Origin: Bacteroidota bacterium
GTDB lineage: Bacteria > Bacteroidota > Ignavibacteria > Ignavibacteriales > Melioribacteraceae
Length of the DNA: 8,673 nucleotides
Direction: 5' to 3'
Assembly: GCA_021814855.1 (NCBI GenBank)
Contig: JAKAHQ010000044.1
Coordinates: forward strand, 1-8,673
Part shown: positions 1-7,358 of the stretch, piece after piece
Layout: each line of letters begins with the position of its first letter
Position numbering within the stretch: position 1 is the first letter of the stretch
Position numbers and translations under genes: made by a program
Notes under the pieces: generated by a model
What the model saw: the letters and a program-made list of their open reading frames with translations, nothing else
Database searches by the model: none
What the model was told of the DNA's origin: nothing

Positions 1-64
1 CAGTGTATAGCATGAATTTCCTCAACACGAAATATTCGGTTAGAAAAATATTACGTCTATAATC

Positions 65-71
65 AAAGGAG
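65..71 (+). promoter_or_regulatory. Ribosome binding site of the S8 peptidase gene
   Basis: AAAGGAG lies four bases before ATG 76, and that ATG is followed directly by a signal peptide. This confirms the start and shows that the organism uses Shine-Dalgarno initiation. Confidence 0.75.
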
Positions 72-75
72 AACT

Positions 76-2880
76 ATGAAATTAAAGTTTATCATTCCTG
101 CCATATTGCTTTCTTTGAGCTGCCTTATTGCTCAAGAATACTCTCAAACATTCCTTTCATTAAAAAATACCGGTGTTGATGCGTTTCTTAAGAAGTACCC
201 GCAATATGACGGCAGGGGAACAATAATTTTTGTTCTCGATACCGGTTTGGATATGGGAATCGACGGATTGAAAAAAACATCTACCGATCAGACCAAGGTT
301 ATTGATGTACAAGATTTTACCGGAGAGGGAGATGTTTCCTTTGTACCGGCGGATGTGAATGAGGAAAGCGGAATAAAATATTTTGTGAATGAGAAAAGCG
401 GTTACAAAGTTGCCGGAGTTGATAAATTATCCTACAAGGCGGAAGACAATAAATATTTTATCGGCGTGTTGCCTGAAAAATTATGGCTCAATTCAAATTC
501 CGGCGTTAGAGATGTTAACGGCAACGGAACTGAGAACGATAAATTTTGTTTTGTAACATTCAAAACCAAAGCCGACGGAAAAGATTTCTGGGTGTTGTAT
601 CTCGATACAAATTTGAACGGCGATTTATCGGATGAAAAGCCGCTTAGAAATTACAAAGAAAATTTTGACGCGTTCACAATTCCCAACGCAAAAGGATTGC
701 CAAAATTTACTATGGGACTAAATATTTTTCCTGAAGAGAATAAAGTTTCATTCTTCTTTGATGACGGCGGTCACGGCACACACTGTTCCGGTATTACCGC
801 CGGTTACAGAATTGGCGATGAACAGCTTAACGGAGTAGCTCCGGGTGCAAATCTTATCGGACTGAAAATCGGGAACAACAATTATCCCGGCGGCGCAACG
901 GTAACCGAGAGCATGAAGAAAGCTTATTTATATGCCGATAAAATTTCCAAGGAAAGAAAAGAACCTTGCATAGTAACTATGAGCTTCGGCATCGGTTCGG
1001 AAATTGAGGGACAGGCCGATATGGAAAAATTTCTTGACGATCTCACAGCAAAAAATCCTTATCTCTATATCTGCACCTCTAACGGAAACGACGGACCCGG
1101 AATTTCGACAGCCGGACTTCCTGCTTCTTCTTATGCTGTCTTGGCTTCTGGCGCAGCATTGGCGGAAGAAGTGGGCAACGACCTTTACGGTGCAATGGTT
1201 GGGAAAGATATAATTCTTCATTTTAGTTCACGTGGCGGCGAGGTTCGCAAGCCGGATATTATTTCTCCGGGCGCTGCTGCGTCAACAATTCCAAATTACG
1301 CGCGCGGCGACGTGATGTGGGGTACCAGCATGGCCTCGCCTTATACTGCCGGCGTTGTATCTCTTCTTTTAAGCGCGGCCAAAGTCGATTTTCCGGATGT
1401 AAAAATTCCCTCGCAGTTCTTGTTTAAGGTAATTAGACAAAGCGGTACAAAGCTGGAGGGATATACTCATCTTGATCAAGGCGGCGGATATATAAACGCT
1501 CTCAACGCGTATGAACTTCTGAAAAAATATATTAAAGAAGGGGAGTTAGAAAAATTCGAAACTTATTATACTTCATCTTTCGCGCCTAATATGCCGGCAC
1601 AGCGCGCCGAAAATCTTTATATAAGAAACGGCTCCTACATTAAGAGTACGGATAATTTTACTTTTATGGTTAAGAGAAACAATTTTATAAAGAATGATAA
1701 GTTTTATAGAATTTATAATCTTAAGAGTGATCAAGATTGGCTTGTACCTACTTCCAGAAAACTTCATTTGAGGAACGATCAAAACGGATATGTAAGCGTA
1801 AAGTTGGATAGAAGCAAAATGACCGGACCCGGTCTTTACAACGGAATGATTTACGCAACCCGCGACGATCGGTCCAACTTTCCGGAATTTGAAATGATGG
1901 CAACGGTTGTTATTCCTTATCAATTTAACAGTGCGAATAATTATGCAATGGTTTGGAATAACCAGCTACTATCCCCGGGAATTTTAAAAAGATATTTTCT
2001 TGAAGTCCCCGTCGGCGCCTCGGATCTTCACGTTAGAATTTCCGCAGAAGGAAATAAATTTTCTTCCGTTCGTTTTTATGTGAATGATCCGAACGGTGAA
2101 GCAAAGCTGCTCGGTATTTTTAATTCCGAAGACGAAAATGATTTTGTCGATAGATATCTCGGCGATCTTGAACCGGGCGTGTATGAACTGGACGTACTCG
2201 GAAATTTCAACGCCAAAGCCGGTTCTACTTTCGATCTCATGGCGGAATTCGACGGTGTGAATCGAATGGATAATAATATACTGGGCACTAAGAAAAATTC
2301 CATTCAGCTTGAGAATGTATTCGATAAAGTTCAGATGTATAACCTTGAAGGCGATATTACCGGCTACCGGAAAGTATTTGAAGTTCACATGGACAGCGTT
2401 AAAACTTACGACATTCCTTTTGAACTGAAGAAAGGCGAGACATCCAAAACTTTTAAGATAGAGATCAGCAAAGAAGATTTTAACAAGGTTACGGACTTCA
2501 CTTATGCCGTTTATGATTCTGCTGGCGAAGCGCAGGCTACCGGAGGATTGAGCTATAGAACGGGCGACATCACAATCAATAATAAATTCAAAGGCGATGC
2601 CACAAAATTAAAATTGGTACTTATTCCGGCTTACACTAACAAAGCCGGAGTGATGGATGTAAAAATAACGGAAACGACCGAGCTGGCAAACGGATCGAAG
2701 ATAAAGTTCAAGAATAATTCCATCACGCTTTATCCAACGGCAAAAGAAACATTATCGCTTGAATTCAAAAAACCGGAATTCTCAATTCCGTCGGATTCTA
2801 AATTTAACGGGAAGATTGAATTCAAATCTATTCGTACAGACAAAACGGAATTTGAAGTTCCGCTGATTTTTGAATTTTAG
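76..2880 (+). CDS. Exported tripeptidyl-peptidase II-like S8 serine peptidase
   Basis: This 934-residue protein begins with a Sec signal peptide, with likely cleavage between A19 and Q20, so it should act in the periplasm or outside the cell. The subtilisin catalytic triad is visible: D55 in VLDTGLD, H233 in GGHGTH and S418 in GTSMASP. N338 in SNGNDGPG is the likely oxyanion residue. The stretch of about 178 residues between the Asp and the His is far longer than in ordinary subtilisins and is typical of tripeptidyl-peptidase II. TPPII-like strings include KVIDVQDFTGEGDV just after the Asp, NGVAPGANLIGLKIG after the His, and STAGLPAS after the oxyanion Asn. A beta-rich region of about 480 residues follows the catalytic domain, and its first part resembles the TPPII middle region. 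The family releases tripeptides from free N-termini. The protein is shorter than human TPPII (about 1250 residues). An AAAGGAG ribosome site at 65-71 supports this start. The OPT transporter lies 65 bases downstream with no terminator, so the two are probably co-transcribed. The fold and triad are near certain; tripeptide specificity is inferred. Confidence 0.88.
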   Translation: MKLKFIIPAILLSLSCLIAQEYSQTFLSLKNTGVDAFLKKYPQYDGRGTIIFVLDTGLDMGIDGLKKTSTDQTKVIDVQDFTGEGDVSFVPADVNEESGIKYFVNEKSGYKVAGVDKLSYKAEDNKYFIGVLPEKLWLNSNSGVRDVNGNGTENDKFCFVTFKTKADGKDFWVLYLDTNLNGDLSDEKPLRNYKENFDAFTIPNAKGLPKFTMGLNIFPEENKVSFFFDDGGHGTHCSGITAGYRIGDEQLNGVAPGANLIGLKIGNNNYPGGATVTESMKKAYLYADKISKERKEPCIVTMSFGIGSEIEGQADMEKFLDDLTAKNPYLYICTSNGNDGPGISTAGLPASSYAVLASGAALAEEVGNDLYGAMVGKDIILHFSSRGGEVRKPDIISPGAAASTIPNYARGDVMWGTSMASPYTAGVVSLLLSAAKVDFPDVKIPSQFLFKVIRQSGTKLEGYTHLDQGGGYINALNAYELLKKYIKEGELEKFETYYTSSFAPNMPAQRAENLYIRNGSYIKSTDNFTFMVKRNNFIKNDKFYRIYNLKSDQDWLVPTSRKLHLRNDQNGYVSVKLDRSKMTGPGLYNGMIYATRDDRSNFPEFEMMATVVIPYQFNSANNYAMVWNNQLLSPGILKRYFLEVPVGASDLHVRISAEGNKFSSVRFYVNDPNGEAKLLGIFNSEDENDFVDRYLGDLEPGVYELDVLGNFNAKAGSTFDLMAEFDGVNRMDNNILGTKKNSIQLENVFDKVQMYNLEGDITGYRKVFEVHMDSVKTYDIPFELKKGETSKTFKIEISKEDFNKVTDFTYAVYDSAGEAQATGGLSYRTGDITINNKFKGDATKLKLVLIPAYTNKAGVMDVKITETTELANGSKIKFKNNSITLYPTAKETLSLEFKKPEFSIPSDSKFNGKIEFKSIRTDKTEFEVPLIFEF

Positions 2881-2932
2881 TTGTTGAATATTAATAGCAT
2901 AAATACATGAAGTAAATTTCGAATCTTCAAAT

Positions 2933-2937
2933 AGGAG
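2933..2937 (+). promoter_or_regulatory. Ribosome binding site of the OPT transporter gene
   Basis: AGGAG lies eight bases before ATG 2946 in the 65-base gap after the S8 peptidase gene. No hairpin or T-tract is present in the gap, which fits translation from a shared transcript. Confidence 0.75.
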
Positions 2938-2945
2938 ATAGTTGA

Positions 2946-4940
2946 ATGTCTACACAAGAAACTCCCCAGACAAACGGACTTCCGTCCAACGCTTATACGG
3001 AATTGAAACCGGGTGAAGAATACAAACCTATTATGCCCGCGCATATATCATTTCCCGAAGTTACATCATATTCGGTTGTGACCGGATTGATAATGGCTGT
3101 ATTATTCTCTGCGGCTGCGGCATACCTTGGTCTAAAAGTCGGCCAGGTGTTCGAAGCTGCAATTCCGATTGCGATCCTCGCTGTTGGATTATCTAATATG
3201 CTGAAAAAGAAAGGAGCGATGGGGCAGAACGTAATTATCCAATCGATCGGTTCTACCTCCGGCGCAGTGGTTGCCGGCGCAATTTTTACATTACCCGGCA
3301 TATATATTCTAAATCTTCAAGCATCGTTTTTACAGATGTTCTTTGCTTCGTTGTTTGGAGCGTTTCTCGGAATCTTATTCTTAATCCCGTTCAGAAAATA
3401 TTTCGTCTCCGAAATGCACGGCAAACTTCCTTTCCCCGAAGGTACGGCTACTACGGAAGTTTTAGTAGCCGGTGAAAAAGGAGGCAACCAGGCATTGGTG
3501 CTTGTTAGCGCCGGATTGATCGGCGGCTTATATGATTTTCTTATCTCTACATTCGGAACCTGGGCGGAGATATTTACATCAAGAGTTGTCGGTATCGGTC
3601 AAACAATCGCGGATAAATTCAAACTTGTTTTCAGGCTGGATGTTAGCGCGGCGGTAGTCGGTCTTGGATATGTTATTGGTCTAAAGTATTCAACAATAAT
3701 TGTAGCCGGCTCATTTTTATCGTATTTCGTTTTGATTCCGGTTATATCATTTTTCGGTTCCCATTTAACTGTGAGTGTCGGCTCCGGCGTTACTTTGTTG
3801 GTTAGAGATATGTCTGCAGAACAAATTTTTCAATACTATGTAAGGCATATCGGCATTGGCGCAATCGCTATGGCGGGCTTCATCGGCATAGTGCGTTCTT
3901 CAAAAGTAATTCGTTCCGCTATTTCCATTGCCGTAAAAGAAATCTTTGGCGGAAAAAATGTTGAGGCCTCAACTGTTCGTACCCAGCGAGATCTTTCGAT
4001 GAAGATAATTGTAATCGGCATCATTCTTACGGCGGTAGTAATTTTTATCTTTTTTCTGATGGGCGTGGTTACAAACGTCGTTCATGCTTTAGTCGGATTG
4101 CTGATAGTAATGATTATGTCTTTTCTCTTTACAACGGTAGCTGCAAATGCCATCGCCATTACAGGCAACAACCCTGTTTCCGGAATGACCTTGATGACTT
4201 TGGTTCTTTCGTCCATCATACTTGTAGCTGTCGGGCTTTCCGGGCCATCCGGAATGGTTTCCGCATTAATTATTGGAGGGGTTGTCTGCACCGCTTTATC
4301 TGTAGCGGGTTCTTTTGTAACGGATTTGAAAATCGGTTACTGGCTTGGTTCATCGCCTTATAAACAAGAAACCTGGAAGTTTGTAGGAACAGTTTTATCC
4401 GCGGCAACCGTTGTTTGGATTATTTCACTGCTCGATAAAATTTACGGATTTGCCGGCGGCGGATTGCCGGCACCGCAGGCAAACGCTATGGCGGCTGTTA
4501 TTCAACCGTTAATGTCCAATCAACCGGCCCCATGGATGTTGTATATTGGCGGCGCGGTTGTTTCTCTTATACTTGTTATGGTTGATGTTCCCGCACTCGC
4601 ATTCGCGCTTGGAATGTATTTGCCACAAGAAATAAATACTCCTCTGCTCGTCGGCGGCTTGATTGCGCATTTCGTTTCAACAAGAAGCAAAGATGAAGGT
4701 TTGAATAACGCAAGACGAGAGCGCGGCACACTTATAGCTTCCGGTTTTATTGCCGGCGGTGCATTGATGGGCGTTGTAAGCGTTATTATCAAAGCAGTGT
4801 TGAAAGAAAATAAATTACCCGATTGGTTCATGGAAACCTGGGCAGAATCGAATACCGCGGAAGTTCTTGCGTTTGTTATGTTCTGCTTGCTTTGCGTTTA
4901 TATTATTTGGGATTCCATGAGAGCCAAGAAAGAAGAATAA
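2946..4940 (+). CDS. OPT-family oligopeptide transporter
   Basis: This 664-residue inner-membrane protein has an approximately 40-residue hydrophilic N-terminus followed by many hydrophobic spans (about 15-16 by eye) and a short charged C-terminus ending KKEE. Family signatures include GQNVIIQSIGSTSG near residues 94-106 and SEMHGKLPFPEGTATTEVL at residues 155-173, both characteristic of prokaryotic OPT transporters. OPT proteins are secondary carriers, usually proton-coupled, for small peptides; some plant and fungal members carry metal chelates or glutathione instead. The length matches prokaryotic members. The start is set by AGGAG at 2933-2937, eight bases before the ATG. The gene sits between two exported peptidase genes, which favours peptide uptake as its role. 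It is probably in one transcript with the S8 peptidase gene. A perfect hairpin just after the stop may end or process that transcript. The substrate cannot be read from the sequence. Confidence 0.93.
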   Translation: MSTQETPQTNGLPSNAYTELKPGEEYKPIMPAHISFPEVTSYSVVTGLIMAVLFSAAAAYLGLKVGQVFEAAIPIAILAVGLSNMLKKKGAMGQNVIIQSIGSTSGAVVAGAIFTLPGIYILNLQASFLQMFFASLFGAFLGILFLIPFRKYFVSEMHGKLPFPEGTATTEVLVAGEKGGNQALVLVSAGLIGGLYDFLISTFGTWAEIFTSRVVGIGQTIADKFKLVFRLDVSAAVVGLGYVIGLKYSTIIVAGSFLSYFVLIPVISFFGSHLTVSVGSGVTLLVRDMSAEQIFQYYVRHIGIGAIAMAGFIGIVRSSKVIRSAISIAVKEIFGGKNVEASTVRTQRDLSMKIIVIGIILTAVVIFIFFLMGVVTNVVHALVGLLIVMIMSFLFTTVAANAIAITGNNPVSGMTLMTLVLSSIILVAVGLSGPSGMVSALIIGGVVCTALSVAGSFVTDLKIGYWLGSSPYKQETWKFVGTVLSAATVVWIISLLDKIYGFAGGGLPAPQANAMAAVIQPLMSNQPAPWMLYIGGAVVSLILVMVDVPALAFALGMYLPQEINTPLLVGGLIAHFVSTRSKDEGLNNARRERGTLIASGFIAGGALMGVVSVIIKAVLKENKLPDWFMETWAESNTAEVLAFVMFCLLCVYIIWDSMRAKKEE

Positions 4941-4948
4941 AAATTTGT

Positions 4949-4983
4949 TTAGTCAAGAGGGATGAATAGTCCCTCTTGACTAA
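4949..4983 (+). terminator. Perfect 14-bp hairpin after the OPT gene, terminator-like but without a T-tract
   Basis: TTAGTCAAGAGGGA (4949-4962) and TCCCTCTTGACTAA (4970-4983) pair perfectly around a seven-base loop, eight bases after the transporter stop codon. The stem is long enough to end or protect a transcript. The bases after it (TAGCGATAG) are not T-rich, so it does not meet the classical intrinsic-terminator rule. It may instead be a 3'-end stabiliser, a processing site or a partial terminator that lowers read-through into pepF. Another, weaker inverted repeat follows at 4986-4992 and 5020-5026. Confidence 0.6.
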
Positions 4984-5078
4984 TAGCGATAGACCAATCT
5001 TGAAAACTAAATTTGCTCCCTATCGCCTAACATTTCTCAATTTTGTTCCCAAAGAATTAATGAAGGATTTTATAATTT

Positions 5079-5085
5079 AAGGAGG
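5079..5085 (+). promoter_or_regulatory. Strong ribosome binding site that fixes the pepF start
   Basis: AAGGAGG is a full match to the anti-Shine-Dalgarno core. It lies five bases before ATG 5091 and two bases before TTG 5088. The spacing selects the ATG and removes one residue from the longest possible reading. Confidence 0.85.
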
Positions 5086-5090
5086 TATTG

Positions 5091-6974
5091 ATGAAAAATG
5101 TTTCAAAATTTTTAATAATAATTATGGTGTTACTAATGACTCAACAAATCGGCTTTGCTCAAAACCTAGAACGTAAAGACGTTCCCGAAAAATATACATG
5201 GGATAATTCCATACTTTATAAAAATGTGGATGAATGGCAGAAAGATAGACAGGAAATCGAAAAGCAGATTCAGCAGCTAAAAGATTTTAGAGGTAAACTC
5301 GGAGAAAGTGCCGATACTTTCTGTGCCGGTTTAAAACTTTACTTCGATGTGCTGCAAAGTTTTTATAAACTTTCTGATTATGCAAACCGTATCAGCGACG
5401 AAGACCTACGCAACAGCACAAATCAATCTCTTACGCAGCAAGCCAATACCTTGGGCACGCAGTTCAGCGAGGCCGCCTCGTTTTTCAGACCGGAAATTTT
5501 GAACATCGATAAGGACAAAGTGAAAAAGTTTTTCCAAGAGAAAAAAGAACTGCATGATTATGAATTCTATGTAAACGATATTCTTAGAATGCGCGACCAT
5601 ACGCTTAATGCCGAAGAGGAACAGATACTTGCGAGCGCCGGCTTAATTACAACGACGCCTTCGGAAGTTTACGGCATATTCGACAATGCCGAGAAACCAA
5701 ACGCGAAAATAAAATTGTCTACTGGCGAAGAAGTTGAATTATCTTCGGCGGCTTATACAAAGTATCGCGGTGTTGCCAATCGTGAAGATAGAGAACATGT
5801 AATGGAAGCAACTTTTGACAACTATAAAAAATTCCAGAATACGATCGGGGCTAATCTTGCCGGTAAAGTTAGGGCGGATTATTTCTACGCAAAAAACAGA
5901 AAGTACAATACAGTTCTCGAAAGCTCGCTGAGCACAAACAATATTCCAGTCTCGGTTTATGAAAATTTGATTAACCAGATTCATAAAAATTTGCCGACGC
6001 TTTACCGCTTTTTAAAATTAAAGGCCCGCATGCTCGGCGTGGATACTCTTCATTACTACGATCTTTATACTCCGCTCGTTAAATCCGTAAATTTTTCGTT
6101 TGATATTCCGGAAGGACAGAAACTAATTCTAGATGTAGTAAAACCCATGGGCGAAGAATATGTGAATACCGTTAAGAAAGCTTTCGATGAAAGGTGGATT
6201 GATTATATACCAACAACCGGCAAGAGAAGCGGCGCGTATTCATCTGGTGCGGCTTATGCATACCACCCTTATATATTGATGAATTGGACAGGCGATTACG
6301 AATCTGTTTCGACTCTCGCGCACGAGCTTGGTCATACAATGCACAGTTATTTTTCCAACAAGAACCAGCCGTTTGTAAAATCGGATTACCCGATATTTGT
6401 CGCCGAAATTGCATCTACAATTAACGAGACCCTGCTTAATAATTACATGGTCAATCACGTTAAAACTGACGAGGAAAAGCTTTACCTACTAGGTTCCTAC
6501 CTCGATTTGTTAAGAACAACAATTTTCCGCCAGACTTCTTTTGCGGAATTTGAGTGGGACATTCACAAAAAAATTGAGAATGGAGAACCGCTAACCGGTG
6601 AAGAAATGAGTAAAATTTATTACGATATTGTAAAAACATATTACGGCAACGATCAAGGTGTTTGCGTTGTTGATCCTTATATTGCTTATGAGTGGGAATA
6701 TATTCCTCACTTCATAAATTATACTTACTATGTCTATCAGTATTCTACGTCGTTAATTTACGCTACTGCTTTTGCGGAGAAAATTGTTAAAGAGGGCAAA
6801 CCGGCAATCGACGGGTTCTATCATATACTTAAAGGCGGCGGTTCGGAATACCCGATTGACTTGATAAAGAAAGCAGGCATCGATCCGCTCTCTTCCGAAG
6901 CTTTCGATTTAACCATAGCCAAAATGAACAAAATTATGGATCAGATGGAAGAAATTCTGAATAAGAAAAAATAA
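5091..6974 (+). CDS. pepF: Exported oligoendopeptidase F (M3 family zinc metallopeptidase)
   Basis: This 627-residue protein begins with a signal peptide whose likely cleavage is between A23 and Q24, so it is expected in the periplasm. The mature N-terminus carries the PepF-like VPEKYTWDNSILY. The helical N-terminal part is followed by the M3 catalytic domain with zinc motif HELGH (H411, E412, H415). The third zinc ligand is probably E439 in VAEIAST, 28 residues after the first His, as in thimet oligopeptidases. The segment HFINYTYYVYQYSTSLIYA near the C-terminus is the conserved Tyr-rich substrate region. PepF enzymes cut peptides of roughly 7-20 residues. Most studied Firmicute PepF proteins are cytoplasmic, so the signal peptide changes the expected role to extracytoplasmic peptide trimming. 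I chose ATG 5091 over the TTG at 5088 because AAGGAGG at 5079-5085 lies five bases before the ATG and only two before the TTG. A strong terminator follows the stop. The gap to the transporter gene is 150 bases and contains hairpins, so pepF may have its own promoter. Confidence 0.95.
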   Translation: MKNVSKFLIIIMVLLMTQQIGFAQNLERKDVPEKYTWDNSILYKNVDEWQKDRQEIEKQIQQLKDFRGKLGESADTFCAGLKLYFDVLQSFYKLSDYANRISDEDLRNSTNQSLTQQANTLGTQFSEAASFFRPEILNIDKDKVKKFFQEKKELHDYEFYVNDILRMRDHTLNAEEEQILASAGLITTTPSEVYGIFDNAEKPNAKIKLSTGEEVELSSAAYTKYRGVANREDREHVMEATFDNYKKFQNTIGANLAGKVRADYFYAKNRKYNTVLESSLSTNNIPVSVYENLINQIHKNLPTLYRFLKLKARMLGVDTLHYYDLYTPLVKSVNFSFDIPEGQKLILDVVKPMGEEYVNTVKKAFDERWIDYIPTTGKRSGAYSSGAAYAYHPYILMNWTGDYESVSTLAHELGHTMHSYFSNKNQPFVKSDYPIFVAEIASTINETLLNNYMVNHVKTDEEKLYLLGSYLDLLRTTIFRQTSFAEFEWDIHKKIENGEPLTGEEMSKIYYDIVKTYYGNDQGVCVVDPYIAYEWEYIPHFINYTYYVYQYSTSLIYATAFAEKIVKEGKPAIDGFYHILKGGGSEYPIDLIKKAGIDPLSSEAFDLTIAKMNKIMDQMEEILNKKK

Positions 6975-6984
6975 AGCCGGTTGT

Positions 6985-7021
6985 AAAAAAAAAGAGACGA
7001 TGAGGGGCATCGTCTCTTTTT
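6985..7021. terminator. Bidirectional intrinsic terminator after pepF
   Basis: GAGACGATG (6994-7002) pairs with CATCGTCTC (7008-7016) around the five-base loop AGGGG. The flanking A-tract (6985-6993) and T-tract (7017-7021) can extend the stem to 14 bp. On the plus strand it ends the pepF transcript ten bases after the stop codon. On the minus strand the nine A become nine T, so it can also end transcription coming from the right, where a possible small minus-strand ORF lies. Confidence 0.88.
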
Positions 7022-7108
7022 CAGATACCATCATTTGAGGGTTATGATGTGGGCGTAAAAATTTTCAAATCCTTTATAACCCGGCAGCCGAACGAATTTA
7101 TTTTTATG

Positions 7109-7267
7109 TTAATTCAAATGAAGCTTTTGTAAAGCCAGTCCAATCGCAGTTTCAACCGAATATCGCTGATCTAAAAATTCAACCGTGAACTGGTAAAAAT
7201 TTTTACGAAACTTTCTTGGAATTATTACGCCGTAAAACGCTCGTGCTATTTCTAGTAATTTATCCAT
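7109..7267 (-). CDS. Possible small protein of 52 residues, no known family
   Basis: A minus-strand frame runs from ATG (7267-7265) to TAA (7111-7109). It encodes a basic, aromatic-rich peptide of 52 residues that starts MDKLLEIARAFYGVIIPRKF and ends AIGLALQKLHLN. The pattern suggests two amphipathic helices joined by a Lys/Arg/Phe-rich segment. There is no signal peptide, no long membrane span and no Shine-Dalgarno site; the bases upstream are a TTAA-rich stretch. It lies in the 384-base gap between pepF and the aminotransferase gene and overlaps neither. The pepF terminator also has a T-tract on this strand and would end its transcript. After the TAA the same frame stays open for 25 more codons to a TGA at 7031-7033, so the ORF could also be the front part of a gene broken by one stop. 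Existence is uncertain and no function is proposed. Confidence 0.3.
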   Translation of the reverse strand: MDKLLEIARAFYGVIIPRKFRKNFYQFTVEFLDQRYSVETAIGLALQKLHLN

Positions 7268-7320
7268 TTAATTAATTTAATTCATGCTCTATTCCAATAT
7301 TATTATCGTAAAGATTCCCG

Positions 7321-7328
7321 TATTTTTG
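7321..7328 (+). promoter_or_regulatory. Possible Bacteroidota-type -7 element upstream of the aminotransferase gene
   Basis: TATTTTTG matches the Bacteroidetes consensus TAnnTTTG and lies 30 bases before ATG 7359, which would give a short leader. No convincing TTG-type -33 element is seen at the expected distance, and such matches are common in A+T-rich DNA. Confidence 0.2.
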
Positions 7329-7358
7329 ATACCGTTTTTAAAATAATTGGAAATTAAA

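Larger units (their letters stand above)
7022..7358. other. Intergenic region between the pepF terminator and the aminotransferase-fold gene
   Basis: No plus-strand gene is supported here. The minus strand carries a 52-codon ORF (7267-7109) and an in-frame continuation to 7031. A perfect 14-bp palindrome (GTAAAAA/TTTTTAC, 7193-7206) falls inside that ORF. The last 90 bases are A+T-rich and must hold the promoter of the aminotransferase-fold gene if that gene is transcribed on its own. Confidence 0.6.

Noticed and set aside
3..62. Plus-strand open stretch ending at TAA 60-62 as the tail of an upstream gene
   Set aside because: Twenty codons without a stop is not enough, and the peptide shows no recognisable pattern.
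76..123. Lipoprotein signal at C16 of the S8 peptidase
   Set aside because: The residues before the Cys (Ser-Leu-Ser) do not fit the lipobox, which needs Leu/Val/Ile at -3. Signal peptidase I cleavage at A19|Q20 fits better.
928..2388. Minus-strand open frames opposite the S8 peptidase gene
   Set aside because: They lie wholly within a well-supported gene, show Cys/Arg/Ile-rich shadow composition and have no ribosome sites.
2993..4831. Minus-strand open frames opposite the transporter gene
   Set aside because: These are shadows of a hydrophobic-protein gene, rich in Thr, Pro and Ile, with no independent support.
5088..5090. TTG as the start of pepF
   Set aside because: It lies only two bases after AAGGAGG. 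ATG 5091 has normal five-base spacing and is the better start.
7284..7346. Plus-strand 20-codon hydrophobic mini-ORF just before the aminotransferase gene
   Set aside because: It has no ribosome binding site, and its composition is what A+T-rich DNA gives by chance. A leader-peptide role cannot be supported.
7347..7349. TTG as the start of the aminotransferase-fold gene
   Set aside because: No ribosome site precedes it, and the added residues MEIK are not family-like. ATG 7359 has a weak GGAA site and gives a normal class V N-terminus.
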